Below are positions 43,401-55,721 of a stretch of DNA of 64,000 nucleotides, piece by piece. Position 1 is the stretch's first letter, and each line of letters begins with the position of its first letter. The translations under genes and the position numbers were made by a program. The notes below the pieces were generated by a model. It did not search any database and was not told the DNA's origin. It saw only the letters and a program-made list of their open reading frames with translations. This DNA is from Whitmania pigra (Eukaryota > Annelida > Clitellata > Hirudinida > Haemopidae), in NCBI GenBank assembly GCA_021613335.1, contig JAJTWR010000302.1:1184258-1248257 (forward strand). The letters are read 5' to 3'.

Positions 43401-44079
43401 GATCTTGAAAATTTCCTCAAAATTGTTTTCAATCATTCTGCATAATTGATAATTTTAATTAGGATATTCTAGCAAATTATCGTTTATAATGAAAATTGTC
43501 TAACCTGTTGATATCAGTATTTCTGATAGTAAAAAGAATTTCATGATTTTTGAAAAGTTGTATAATTCCATTGAACAGAGTTTTATTTGTTAACATCATT
43601 GTACATGATTCAAGACTTCTTCTCGGTTCAGACCAGAAATCAATCTTTCAGTATATATGTCATTTAAAGTATTATGATTTAAGAATTATTTATTCTTGCT
43701 CAAAAAATTTATATAGCTTTAGGAGTATAAAATTGAGTCTGAATAATATATTGCGTCTCAAATATATTGCCGCCTTCTACATGGAAAAAAAGAATAGCAC
43801 TAAAATTCATCGTTTAACAGTCACCTGGTCATTATGTAACATGATCTCCCGTAGAAAAGACACATCTTTACTATCACGGGGATGAACATCTACCAGCAAG
43901 TGCCTGTAAATTATCGAAACAACTTATAATAAATAATATTCAAGAAAATTTCTTATTAAAAAGAAACAAATTATGCCCTATTCAAATAAAATATTAAAAT
44001 AATATAACTCTTTGTAGGTTTTCCAAGCCCCGAGAAGATGACTTATTACCACCAAGATGCCTAATGTCAAAAACTTCAT
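40442..44079 (-). CDS. Secreted procarboxypeptidase (M14A), carboxypeptidase B-like
   Basis: Eleven exons with closing phases: 44079-44009, 43903-43825, 43644-43505, 43437-43347, 42689-42582, 42089-41988, 41743-41639, 41573-41486, 41149-40926, 40765-40681, 40611-40442 (420 aa). It has a signal peptide (MKFLTLGILVVISHLLG), an activation peptide (VDVHPRDSKDVSFLRE, IDFWSEPRRS) and a zinc carboxypeptidase domain. Zinc ligands are in THAREW (His, Glu, plus Arg71) and FSLHSYGRM (His196, Tyr198). Substrate-carboxylate residues are in RMWRKNR and DLNRNF; the catalytic Glu270 is in PELRG. The pocket segment YPTAGGTDDY has Asp at the position equal to 255, which in carboxypeptidase B selects C-terminal Lys/Arg. 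It is probably a digestive or peptide-processing zymogen. Its 3' end faces NPRL2 with 235 bp between stops. Confidence 0.95.
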
Positions 44080-45644
44080 TTTCACCTCGATGGACGTGGC
44101 TCTTGATTCGTAACTTAAATTTATTTTAACTTTATCTTTAACTTTGATAATATTGTGAATAGTTATCATTCAGACGATGATGAAAAGAGATAAGAATTGC
44201 GCTTTCTATAGAGTGATATCGTGTTTTTAACTGGCTCACTCTTGTTTATGATATTTTTATCGAAAGTCAACAACTCTGTAACAAACGTGACCTCTAGAGT
44301 AAGGTTAGTACATTACATTATTCCACATCTTAATGTGATATTATTGCGAATAAACACTAGCGGATTATTTATTTTTATTTATAATAACATTCCCAATATA
44401 TAATGTAATTGAACTAGCAAATATCATCAATATTAATATTACTAAATTACTTCATATGGCGTGCAGGCAAGCTCAAGGTTTTACGACGTTCGTAAGGTGT
44501 CTTGCTCGCAACCAGCCTGCACCGCCCTTGGGTGCTGGCGGACGATTATAGTGCTTTTACAACCTAATGTATAACATTTTATTAAAATATTAATCTTGTA
44601 AAAGAGATGAATTAAAAAAGGCTCACATATTAACAAGAATTAAAACAAATTTTATTTGAAATGTAATGAGCTTGTTTTTCAAATATTATAAGTTTTAATG
44701 AACGGGTTCATGTGATAGTAGGATTCACCCTTTCGAGAATTTTGAGAAAATAATTTTTATTAATGAACTCCCAAGAATTTCGCCATTTAGTTTTTCTTCG
44801 ATTTAACACTTAGAACGACCCGATTTTTTCAGCTGTGACAAACTGAGCTATCTGTACTAATGAATTTCAAATTAACACTACTTAGACATCCCACGCGCAT
44901 CATCTTCGAATTCCTCTCGAGATCAGTTCAGTGAGGGATTGGTTCGCGTTTTTCACAATTAAAAAAAAAAACAATGTTATCAGAATTTTCTATAAAATTT
45001 TAAATGATAAATATTTAATAACATGATAACATTAGTTTATTATTTAGTATAGCTGTTTTCCAGCTCCAACAAATATATTAGTCATAAATTGGTGGATTAT
45101 AACAAATGTATTTAATGAAAGCAATAAATTATGAGCCAGACGGCAAGCCTGTCTGCTCTGTTTACGGTCTCGGTTTTCCAGTACCGAACTTTGGTCCAAT
45201 TATTCTCTTCATTTTCTCTTTAAAATGTTTTATTAAATTATATTCATTAATAATAACAAATATTAATTATACGTCGGTAAACCGATTTTAATGTAATAGT
45301 TTGAAAATCTTCAAAACGTCAAGAATTCGATCTTGAATGAGATTGTTTTCGGAGAATATTAATTTGGTGTACAAACTAGACCTCGCGTCGATGTGGGAGT
45401 TTTATAAATTCAGGCCATAGTTCAAGGTCTGACCAAAGAGTTGGCAGACTAACAAGTGCAAATATTTCAAACTGGTCAGCTGAGAGCGTAAAAGGGGCCT
45501 CACAAGATGAGAGGAATTAAATTTAGATCAGAGATATATCGGTGCTGGCTACGGACAGAAATCAGAGTTTAATGCAAAGATAATAATTATCATAATTAGA
45601 TAAAATATTTCTGAAGATAATTAAGATTTATTTAATCTAAAAAT
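44080..45644. other. Divergent intergenic region CPB / NHL gene
   Basis: About 1.6 kb between two divergent start codons. Apart from a SINE at 44455-44575 I see only AT-rich DNA and short unrecognised open frames. Confidence 0.4.
44455..44575 (+). mobile_element. Diverged SINE copy
   Basis: Contains GGCGTGCAGGCAAGCTCAAG and CAGCCTGCACCGCCCTTGGG, matching GGCGTGCAGGTTAGC and CAGCCTGCACTGCCGCC of the copy at 26455. The middle is rearranged and the L2-like tail is lost. Confidence 0.55.
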
Positions 45645-47450
45645 ATGAAACAAAAATCTTCTCACCGGGAGGCACAAAATGACATATTTTCCAAGATCGA
45701 TACTTTCAGGGTAAAATCTTCATAGTTTTGTTTTCATTGTTTTTGAAACATAATTTATATTGAATGCTAATGATTTAAATTAATGTGGAAAATTATCATT
45801 GTTCTTTTTAAAATTAATTTAACCGTTGCTAAACGTTTAGTTAGAAGATGTCAGCGATGAAGCTTCTCTGGCAAAATTAAGGCGTCGCAAAACGGTTACC
45901 ATCAACGGAATTGAGAGGTACAGAATCAATTATAGCGGAAGATATGGAAAAAAAGGCTTAGGATATTACGGCTTCCACGAACCAAACGGAATATGCATCG
46001 CGGATGAGAATTGCTTAGTTGTTGCTGATACTAACAAGAGTCTTCTGATGGTGTTCGATTCTTCTGGTGGGTTAGTTAAGCGGGTGGGGGGCCTGACTTA
46101 CCCCCACAAAGTGGCCATCTGTTCATTTACGGGTAACATCGTTGTAACAGAAAGATCTCCAAACAATCAGGTAAGTAGCTTGATATTGTTTAAAAAAACT
46201 AATTTTGAGTATAATTTTTTTTGGTTTTAGGTTAAGATTTTTCATCCCGATTGGAAGTTGGTTCGAACATTTGGATCTGACGTCATCAAACATCCCAGAG
46301 GATTAGCAGTAGATTCGATGGGCAACATCTTCGTACTAGAGAGCATGAATATGAGAGTAATCATTTTTGATAGGTTTGGAAATTTACTTCACATTTTCGA
46401 AGACAAAGCTTCTTTCCCAAATGACATTACTATCTACGAGGATCGCGAGATCTTCGTATGCGACAACGGAGCCAATCTCATTCTGGTAAGTTTGAACTTC
46501 ATAGATGATATTAAGGTGTCGTTATTGCAAATTGTTTGACTGAACTTTTGCTTAAAACATTCTAATTCTAAAGCAACATTTGTTCATAGGTCTACAATTA
46601 CCTCGGTGAGAAAATTGACTCCATTGGCGAGGGAGCAATCGAACATCCGGTTGGAGTGAAAATTAGCAAATCAGGATTGATCGTGGTCGGAGACAACCAC
46701 AATAGCTTCAAAATCACGGTGTTTGATAGGGAGGGTACAGTGGTTTGTGGATTTGAAAGTATTCCGAAGCTCTCTTCTTGTCTGGACATTGCCCTTTCGA
46801 GCAGCGACATCCTATATGTAAGTTCACGGGATAACAACATCTATGTCTACGATCTCAGGGCACCATGGCAGAACTGGCCCAGAAAAGTCGACAACAAGAA
46901 GTCTAATTCTTTGATTTTGGAAAACCAGGTATTTACTTCTGAACCACCTGTTTCGAGCAATTCAGATTCTCTCTTTGCTTTAAGCAATGTCGCTACGAAC
47001 CTCACCAATGGTCAACCTTCATCTACCGTATTTCGGGTAAATACTGGTCCGCCAAGCTTGAGCTTGTACAATTCGAACAATGATTACCCTCTACCTATGC
47101 CGAAGGGAACGGGTAATCGCAACTCTTATCAGAATGCATTCAACTGGTCAGTCAATCTTGGTGGTGACTGTTACAAACCATCCATCGATTCAAAGTTAGC
47201 CGATTGCTTACAATTGGGGCTAAACCTTGGAAACGAAAATCATATCTCCTCAAATTGGAACAGAAATTGTTACCCAAAAACTTGTGGTGTGGGTCAGCTC
47301 AATGATCACAACACATGTCAGGAAATTACAGGCACCGACGGACGTGCCCTACGGTCTATAAGACGCAACGCTGATATTGTCCCTTTGTCCGAAGCTCTAG
47401 ATTGGTCGGCTTACTCCAGAGCATTGAGTTACCCTTGGATGGAGAAGTAA
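45645..47450 (+). CDS. NHL-repeat beta-propeller protein without TRIM domains
   Basis: Four exons, all in phase 0: 45645-45710, 45841-46170, 46231-46485, 46590-47450 (503 aa). The start is the first ATG of the short exon; an acceptor follows cleanly. Residues about 45-290 form NHL-type blades, for example FHEPNGICIADENCLVVADT, IKHPRGLAVDSMGNIFVLES and IEHPVGVKISKSGLIVVGD. They resemble the RNA- or protein-binding propeller of the Brat/TRIM2/TRIM3/TRIM71 family. There is no RING, B-box or filamin domain upstream in this model, unlike TRIM-NHL proteins. The remaining 190 residues are Ser/Asn-rich and unrecognised, ending SYPWMEK. Function is likely binding through the propeller. It could be a TRIM-NHL gene whose N-terminal exons I failed to see, but the small first exon begins with a good ATG. 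Confidence 0.8.
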
Positions 47451-48333
47451 ATGTCTTTATCTTGATAGTCTTTGAGTCGCATGATGCCTTTGCTTTGTGT
47501 CCCTTTTGTTTTACGGAAACGCTTTCTGCACGAACACTGCAATGTCTATATACCTCCTTAGTGCTGCTCCACTCTATCCGAAATTTGTTTTTGTTTAGAA
47601 GGTATAATAGTAATCCCACAAAGGATAAAGTAGGTCCATGATAATATATTTGTACCCTATGCTAATCTCGCATTGTTTTCATTTATAGCAGCCCGCATTT
47701 CTTTGAGTTTAGGCCATCTAGTCGAGCTTCCTTGTTTTTGGTACAGTGTCAGCTTGTGATCATTATATCTTTACTTGTCAATATTTGGGGACGCAAAGTG
47801 CATCTGAGCTAGAAATTGTTTTTGTAGGAGTTTATGGATGAATTTGATTCATGGGATCATTGTTATAATTTTGATTCTTGTTAATGTATTCGTTATTTGA
47901 TTTTTGCTTTCAAACAAATCGTTACGATATCGACAAGCAGCCACAATAGCATCTATCCATTTGCCTATTTGCCAAAATTAAATATGACAATTCACATCAA
48001 ATAAAAATTAAATTGGTTTAATTCTTTTTCTGATTTGAAAAAAGTATTGGCACATAAATCTTCAAACTTAAAAAAAATGTTCATTGGGTGGGTTGCAAAC
48101 AGCTAATATATACAGCATCAAATCTTATAAAATTTCCAATAAAATCAATTTCCAAATTTAATAGTGCAAGGTGGGTTGGTGTAACCTTTAAGCAAATTAA
48201 AAGTTAACAATCTCAAATATGTTAACAAACATTCAAATGACATTATCAAATGTAATAAAACATATAATGGAGAAATTTACTAAGGAATTATACATTAACA
48301 TGGAATTAAACTCATGTTTCAAGAACCAAGTTT
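47451..48333. other. Convergent intergenic region NHL gene / C1GALT1
   Basis: 3' flank of two convergent genes. The open frames here (47356-47641) overlap the NHL gene end on the wrong frame or strand. I see no repeat or RNA gene. Confidence 0.4.
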
Positions 48334-51300
48334 TCAAGAGACAGTGTCATGATCAATCAAGCTGGATGGTGTCGAAAGTCTACGTTTTCGTTTTTTCTTT
48401 CTGATCAAAGCCTGCTGAACTAATGGTGAAGTTGGATGAGTGAATGTAGGGGTAGAAGCCGGAGTGGGTGAGTGAGTCGAAATCACTCCAAGGTTGTGAA
48501 CATTCAGGTCCTGATTACCACTTATGATCCCATATGGTCTCAGATGGTAGATAAAGAACTCCAAGTTGTACATCTGTTCCACTGTCACATAATGGAAGGT
48601 GATAGCATAGTCACTTATGCTCTCAATGCCCTGAATTTATAATTTTTGTTATTGGCAAATTCTTAAATTAATATAATTATTTCCAACTAGTAATTATTTG
48701 TGAACTGAGCATTAATCAGTTTTTCCATATCTTATATCTTATCAATATGTCAAAAAGTCATACCTGTCTAGCTCCATATTTGTCATATTGTCTATACCAA
48801 TCAGGGTAACCCCCATGGATATGAGTTTCAGGGTTGAAACAATGAAATCGAGATCTGCCCAGGGCATCCCTAGAGTCTCCTGTAATAACTCCCAATTTCT
48901 GCATGCAGAAGCCCATTTCCACATCTTCTGCACCCTGGTCCTTTTGGCAATCATTTGATTTCCTCTCCCCAAATCGTTTAAGAGCCTCTCTGCTGAGAAT
49001 ATAGCCTGCTCCACCACTGAAATATCCTTGACTGATATAAGGTTTGAAGTGATGGCCAAAAAAAACTGGTTTGTCAGGGTCTTGACTCGATAGGAAGTAC
49101 CTATAGACATATGAAACAAAATTAATGGGTTGATAAAAAAGAAGAATCAACCAACCTCATGTTCTCAACAATGACATAGGTGTCATCATCTGCCTTTAAG
49201 AACCAATTGTATTCATTCAAAAGATTCTTGTATAAGTAATCAAATGTTTGCATTGTTTTGGCAGTCAGATGATCCCTTCCTTCAGTTGTGTTTATGATCA
49301 ACAAAGGCAAGCCCTTTCCATCTGCATTATTAAATTGGTTGATGGTTCAAACGCCATACTACCAATGTCATGATGACTTATAATAACACAAAACAGAATA
49401 ATATAAGCTCATATTTCTTTGATATTTCATTAATATAAGCTCCAAACTGAAAATAAGCTCTTGTTAAGATCTCAGCTGGCATTTAAGGTAGTACCAAAAA
49501 TCTTTCGTAATGATGATGCATTGAATTATAATATAATATTGTACTGTAGTGCCAGTAGCATAAAATATAATTAATATATTTGTAATGCTACCTAAAGTAA
49601 TCCAATTTGTAAATATCAAAGCAGTCGGACTTTGTGACGGCGACCGCTCCAAAGAAATTATAACGCTCGGATTGCATCATATGGTATCGATGCGCAAAGG
49701 TTGCCCTGAGTCTTATTGATTATCATATAACATGTGATGCGTTACGATGAAGTCGAATAGATAGGGTTTTCACTGACAGGGACCTAATCAACAATTAACC
49801 ACCCTTGAGAACATAAGTGGTTTAGGCCAAAATGTTTCTATGTTCTAAGTTCAATATCAGCAAATAGATTGATTATAGGAGAGCAAAGGCTTTGTTCCTG
49901 AAAAAGCCTGATGAACACCAACAGTTATACAAAAGATTTAATGTTACCACTTTTTTTGAAACAAGTCTAGTCTGGGATTCAGTTAGATCTCATCACGTTA
50001 AAGGCATGAAGTACTTGCAGAGAGAAGAATAAAGTAATGATTCCCATGGTAATGACTGCTATTTTCCAGATATTTGGTATTACATTAAATAAATCATTCG
50101 AGGATCACTTTGTAAACCAATGACTACATTAAAAATAAACAAAAATCGGCTCTGGGAATCAGTTTGAAACTTAGCACAGCCTAGCCTCCAGAATGAAAGT
50201 TGTGTGATGCATGAACAATGCTCATTTAAGAAGAGTTCAATTGCTAGACCTGACAAATCGAGACCAAAGGTTCTGCTGGAAATGTATTTGTAAGAACTTC
50301 AAGCTGAAATTCAGTGTTTGGATATTTATGATGAGGTTCCAGAACATTCCATTGGGATAAGCCGTGATTTTTGTGTTTTTTTGGTTCTGAAATAACCAAA
50401 ACAAAACAAAAACGATGATGAATTATTTCATTCAGCTAAGCAGTTATCCATAAAAGTCTGCAAAAATTGGCTAATTTTAACCACCTTTAGAATAACATAT
50501 ACCTTAGATGGTGCTTCTTAACCGTTATAAATAATTGTTATGCTATGTTATTGCACATGAAAATCCACCAAAATAAGTTCTAGTTCACCCTTTGAACCAA
50601 AAATTAATATAAGACCCTGTCTTAACTTTGAAGAAACTCAGTACTTAAAAAATTGTTTTCTTTAAAATAATGCAAAATTCAATTATAACAACAAATATAT
50701 TTATATACTTTCTGTTCCTTACAGACAATAACTTTATTGGGTGTGTCAGGAACATTACTAAATAGGCATAAATCACTTCAGTTAGAGGTGCTATGTAAAT
50801 GGTAGAATGATCAAAAAGTGCCTTCACACAAGGATTCGTTTAGCCTCTGTCTGCAGAATTTACCCCCTAAAAACATTTGCATATACCCAAGAAACCATCT
50901 ATCTGGATAAACAAGCCACTCAAATGACTGGGCATTAGTCACTTCTTAGGCTAATTGCAATTGCTTTGCAGAACTGATTATAATATTTTAAAATACTAAT
51001 AAGATAAGATATTATTAATACTTTAAGATAAGATAAAACTGCTGGGCCTCTGGGCACTCTCCCCTCTTGGTGGCCCAAATCCTCTCAAAAGTGCCATTAA
51101 CATACTTTAGCTACTATCTCAAGTACCCAAAAAAACTGCATTTACTTGTGTTTGATTCAGTTGCAAACAAGACTTTATTGCACCTTTTGGCCCATGTTCC
51201 AAGAACATGTATGGCTCTAGATTGATGATTTGCAGGCGATGTCATGATCCAACACAACACTCTCACCTTTTCTTTCATGTCATCTGCTTCTGAGGTGTCA

Positions 51301-51646
51301 TCTTTAAAGAAAACAGAGAATTCCAAAGCACTTAAAATAACTGACATCTGAACTGCATATTTTGCTTAAGCTCAGCCATCACTTAAATCTCAAGCACTGA
51401 CGGATAAGGGAAATAAAGCGGTTTAAACTTACCGTGCGAATGGTGAGCCTCATCAGTAAATTGGACAACCTTACCGCTCAACGAATCATAGTTATAGTTT
51501 GAATGTCCTTCCAACGATTTTAACAAAAACTCCGGTACTTTATCGTACAATTTATAATCTTTAAACAAGGCAAGTTGGTAAAACAAAATAATAACAAGTG
51601 TCCCGAATGCCAGGAATAATATCTTCCTTTTTAAATCTAGACTCAT
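48334..51646 (-). CDS. C1GALT1: Core 1 beta-1,3-galactosyltransferase (T-synthase)
   Basis: Five exons with closing phases: 51646-51433, 51301-51146, 49321-49156, 49100-48764, 48630-48334 (389 aa; human 363). It adds galactose from UDP-Gal to GalNAc on Ser/Thr, making the core 1 O-glycan in the Golgi. It is a type II membrane protein: a short cytosolic end, then the anchor ILFLAFGTLVIILFYQL at residues about 9-25. The GT31 catalytic domain has RVLCWIMTSPANH, NWFLKADDDTYVIVENMR (the metal-binding DxD) and FGHHFKPYISQGYFSGGAGY. GAEDVEMGFCMQKLGV follows, then DYAITFHYV. The C-terminus ends in a basic patch, IRKKKRKRR, followed by Ser/Thr. Most animals need the chaperone COSMC for this enzyme; I saw no such gene here. 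Intron 2 (1.8 kb) carries a SINE. Confidence 0.96.
50703..50840 (+). mobile_element. Diverged SINE copy in C1GALT1 intron
   Basis: The tail section GGTGCTATGTAAATGGTAG...CAAAAAGTGCCTTCAC lines up with GAGCGCTATATAAATGGTTA of the 26455 copy and CAATTAAAAAGTGCCTTCAC of the 2455 copy. The tRNA-like head is hard to see. Confidence 0.45.
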
Positions 51647-51839
51647 CGCGAGACAAACGCTCCGATAGCACCAACCGAACGCACCAAAACAACTCGCTAT
51701 TTGTACTGAAAGAGCTCACACCGCGGACATTAAGAGTTAAAATTTTTATGATTAACAATGCACAGACTCAAATCAATCTGTGACTGATGAACGCCATGAA
51801 ATATCAAATCAATGAAAACGGGCAAATTATTTATTGTTT

Positions 51840-52732
51840 TTATTGATCGCAGTCGTCGTTTAACAGCTGCATCCTCAATTCATCAGTGACTTTGAACAAA
51901 GGGCCGTGTCCGGGAACTATGTAGTCACAGATTGAAATTAATGACATTCTACTCCTTTGCTGCATTTCAACATTAAAGCTGTTCTTCTTCCACAAGATAT
52001 CGTCATATATATCTTCCGCACATTCAAAGATATCACCTGAAAGAGCTAAGGAGATACATTAAATCCACTTTGCGTAAAAATAAAGCAAATACAAACCTAC
52101 TATCGCGACCGTTCCGACGTTAGTATTTCTCACTAATACACTTACATCATTGTTCGTATGACCAGGAGTAGACAAGACAGATATCGACTCCGTTAGAACA
52201 AAACTTTTGCCCTATGAGCATATAGTAACAACTATTTATTCGCAATTAATCAAACATAGAACATAACAAAATTACCTCTCTTAACTGGTTACCTATGAAA
52301 ATGTCACCTTTTGAAACGTCATGTCCAACAATCAGTAGGCAGTCATCGGCAAACACATTCAAGTTTCCAACGTGATCTGAATGTCCATGAGTTGCGATAA
52401 CAATGTCTATGTCTTCCGGTCGCACTTTGTTCTTCAAAATTGCTAAACATATGAGTTTAAATTGAACACCTTCGATCTTTCCAAAATATTATAAGCAAAC
52501 ACGGACCATTGCAGAGAATATCTTTATCGCATGGTAAGCCAGTATCAACGATTATGTTGCCCTTTTCATGTTTCACAAGAGATATTGTACAATTAGCCTT
52601 GACACAACCTAAAGATTGCTAAGCTACTTTAGTCGTTTTAGTAGGCTGAGTATTTCCAAATTTTCACTCACCATTGGTTTCGTAAGAATAACCTTCTCTA
52701 AGTGTTATCACCTCATTCATACCCAAACCCAT
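51840..52732 (-). CDS. MBLAC1: Metallo-beta-lactamase domain protein 1
   Basis: Five exons with closing phases: 52732-52672, 52608-52507, 52442-52276, 52211-52097, 52036-51840 (213 aa; human 266). The single domain has ISLVKHEKGNIIVDTGLPC, the zinc motif THGHSDHVGN, a third ligand in STPGHTNNDVSV and a last one in DYIVPGHGP, all in family order. In human, MBLAC1 is a small metallo-hydrolase of the MBL fold reported to cleave histone pre-mRNA; that role here is inference. Two in-frame ATGs lie four codons apart; I chose the upstream one. It is divergent with FMR1 and followed 194 bp downstream by C1GALT1 on the same strand. Confidence 0.93.
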
Positions 52733-53147
52733 TCAAAACTGGCAATCGACCAACAAAGTGTACAACAACACTACTATGGGTACTACATTGGGTGTTCTAT
52801 TATTAGAAACAAATCGTTGATTCACTTTATGAAAAATTCTGTATTAGATGAAGTTTTTACAGACTTCAAATGTAAATAAATAGCAATTACAATTTTTTTT
52901 AAAGAAAATTAATAAAGCAAAATAAATGTAATAAAACTTGCTATCCATAATCACAATCTAATAAAGTTATTAAATTTATTTGCCTTTAATTATTTATGAG
53001 TATATTTAATACTAAAAACTTATAAATGAGTGCATTGTAATGATTGTAGCCAAGTGTAGTAAACAAAGCACATATTTCATATCTTGGGAGCAAATTTGGT
53101 TGGTAATAAGACGCGTTTGTGAGACGGGAGCTTATCGCATTAGTATT
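52733..53147. promoter_or_regulatory. Divergent intergenic region MBLAC1 / FMR1-like gene
   Basis: 415 bp between opposite start codons, very AT-rich, probably a shared promoter region. No specific element recognised. Confidence 0.4.
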
Positions 53148-55721
53148 ATGGCTAAGGATTTGAGGGTTGAGGTGAAAAATAAGGGTTCTTTTTATTTAAA
53201 TGTGAGTTGATTATTTTTTTCTTTATTTTTGCCGAACGTCTTACTTTGACTATTCGAGTGAAGAACTTTTGAATACAATTCTAACTTGACGAAATAGTTG
53301 ATTGAGCTGGCTTACTTAATGATATAAAATTATACATTATAATCCAATTTTGCTTGCTTTATTAAATAGTGTCTTAATGTTCTTTAATAGGCTCGAGTCA
53401 TTGACATCCATGAAGATGAAGTCACAGTTTTGTTCATTAACAGGTTTGTTTCACATGAATATTATTCTGTTAAAACTATTCTTGTGACAATATTTTGTGC
53501 CACCGTATCTAGTCCTAGGCCTGTAGCGAGGGTGCCTTTTTCTGATGTACGCCTTCCCTCTGAGCCTTCACAGGATGACAAGGAGTATAACAGTGGCGAC
53601 GAAATTGAGGTGAAAAAATCCAGTAATGGATTAAATTATGAGCATATGATCATTAATTTATTTTTTATTCTATTGCTTGTTCTGATTCAATCGTATTTAG
53701 ATCACATGATTTCTTTAGGTTTGCAAGTACCTAAGTGATGAAGAGGCATGGGGATGGGTCAATGGAAAGGTGAAGATGATGAGAGGAGAATTTGTTGTTG
53801 TAGAGGAAGTTTTGTCAGACTCAACTATGTCTTCAGACATTGTCCATCTTGAACATGTTCGTCTAAAGAACAATAAGCAAGTTTCTCCTTTTTTGTTCTA
53901 TAGTAAAAAGTTATTAAATCTTAAAAATACCTTTGATTCTCTACATATGTGAGCCTTTTAATAGTTCCAAACTCATGTTCCTGATCATATCTTAACTATG
54001 TTTGATGGTTTCATAAATTGTGTGGCCAGTTGTTATTGAAGTATCTAGTAATAACAGTTAAATTAATGAACAAATAAACTCTATATATTAATGGCAATAC
54101 TTTATACATTATGAAATTAAATGATAGAAATTGTTAAATGTCATTCAGTCCACCAATCACGAAAGATACCTTCCACCGCCTGGCGTTGCAAGTCCCTCCG
54201 GACCTTTTTTCAATGTGAGTGGATTTCTAATGTTTACATACTAATGAAGTTGTTGAATTATTGTGGTTTCCATAGATGTAAAGATTCAAGTGCTCATAAA
54301 GAATTCCGACAATCCTGCAATGCTCCTCTTGTGGAATTCAAGGAAGAGGAAGGATGCTTGGTTGTTTTGGTTGGTTTGTCAGATTCATTAACATTGTCTT
54401 GCTGTGATTTTTGGAATATGAAGATGACTTAATTGGATTGCAGTCTCAATTTGAATCAGTTGTTAGAAAAGCCTCCCTGCTAGCTGACATGCACCTCAAA
54501 GGGCTGAGACAGAAGATGCTCCTCATTCAGAGAACTGAAGAGTCTGCAAAAAAGTTGGAAGTGGGTGTCACCATGAAATATCACAACTTGTGATCAGTAT
54601 TTGCTTAAGTTAAATTTTTTTAAAGGTCACCCGCAATGTTCCTCCGGCTTCCTCTCATAGTGAAGAGTTTGTCGTGCCACAAGACTTAATAGGTCTGGCT
54701 ATTGGTGCGCACGGATGCAACATTGTTGCTGCTAGGCAAATTCCAGGTATCTTGGGAGTGGACTTAAATGAAGAGACAGGCACGTTCCATATCTATGGGG
54801 AGGTTTGTTGCTTTGATTGAATTTTCTTTGCACATTTAGGATTATAAACCCAGATTGCAAAACATTGAAAGAATGTGGAATGTGTAAAGAATGCAAGAAA
54901 CATGTTGGAATATGCAGAGGAGGTCATTCAACTGCCTAGGGACCTTGTGTGTGAGTACATTCTAAATCTAACTTAAATATAAGGGCAATACCTAATCTTA
55001 GTGATAAGCTAAATTGCATTCTCTAAATTGATTGTGACAAACATTTATAGCCAAGGTTATTGGAAAGAATGGACATATCATACAGGGAATTGTGGACAAA
55101 TCTGCTGTCCTGAGAGTGAAGATAGGTGGTGACAGAGATGTGGATGTTCCCAGAGAGGAGGTGCAAATAAGTAATTAATAAACTCAAGCTAAAATGCACA
55201 TAAACCATGGACATTTTAAACAGGGCCAAGTGCCATTCATATTTGTTGGCTTGGTAGAAAACATCAGCAATGCCAAACTGCTCATTGATTACCATATTGC
55301 CCATCTGAAGGTGATTGTGATGTAATAGATTTTCTCAGATTCAATCTGTAGGTTGATGATACTGTTTTCATTGTAGGAGATTGAAAGATTGACTCAGCAA
55401 AAGCAACAGTTAGACTCAGAACTGAAGATGCTGCTATCCCAATCTCACAGCAGGTAGCTTACCTTTTACTATCAATATCTGTTAAGAGTATATTCTTAAA
55501 TATTTTGTGTAGAAAAAGCCATGACAATACTCCTAGGATGAAGAATGGTGGAGAAAAAGTGCCAAATTCCTTGAGAGGTGAGTAGCTGAGGTGGTTTGAT
55601 TTGGGCACCTCTTTTATGTGGAAATGACTTTTCAGGTACAGACTCCCCAACTTTCCCCATAAATGGCAACTCCACAAACAATCGGCCCCATTTCCCAAAA
55701 CATTTACGCAAAAACCTCTAG
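53148..55721 (+). CDS. FMR1: FMRP/FXR-family RNA-binding protein, short form without RGG box
   Basis: Fourteen exons with closing phases: 53148-53201, 53391-53443, 53513-53609, 53719-53876, 54149-54214, 54276-54369, 54444-54560, 54626-54802, 54872-54950, 55051-55160, 55224-55310, 55377-55453, 55513-55577, 55636-55721 (439 aa; human FMRP 632). FMRP binds mRNA and ribosomes and represses translation. Tandem Agenet/Tudor repeats start LRVEVKNKGSFYL and RVIDIHEDEVTV. The KH0-like part has PPITKDTFHRLAL. KH1 has GLAIGAHGCNI (GxxG loop) and KH2 has KVIGKNGHIIQGIVDKS. A helix like the FMRP nuclear-export region follows (EIERLTQQKQQL). The protein stops about 40 residues later, ending HFPKHLRKNL, with no RGG-rich tail. 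Exon 4 needs a GC donor (AA|GCAAGT) to keep the frame. FMR1, FXR1 and FXR2 split in vertebrates; here it would be the single ancestor. Confidence 0.95.

Noticed and set aside
43550..43885. 111-codon plus-strand open frame
   Set aside because: Antisense shadow of carboxypeptidase propeptide exons at 43825-43903 and 43505-43644.
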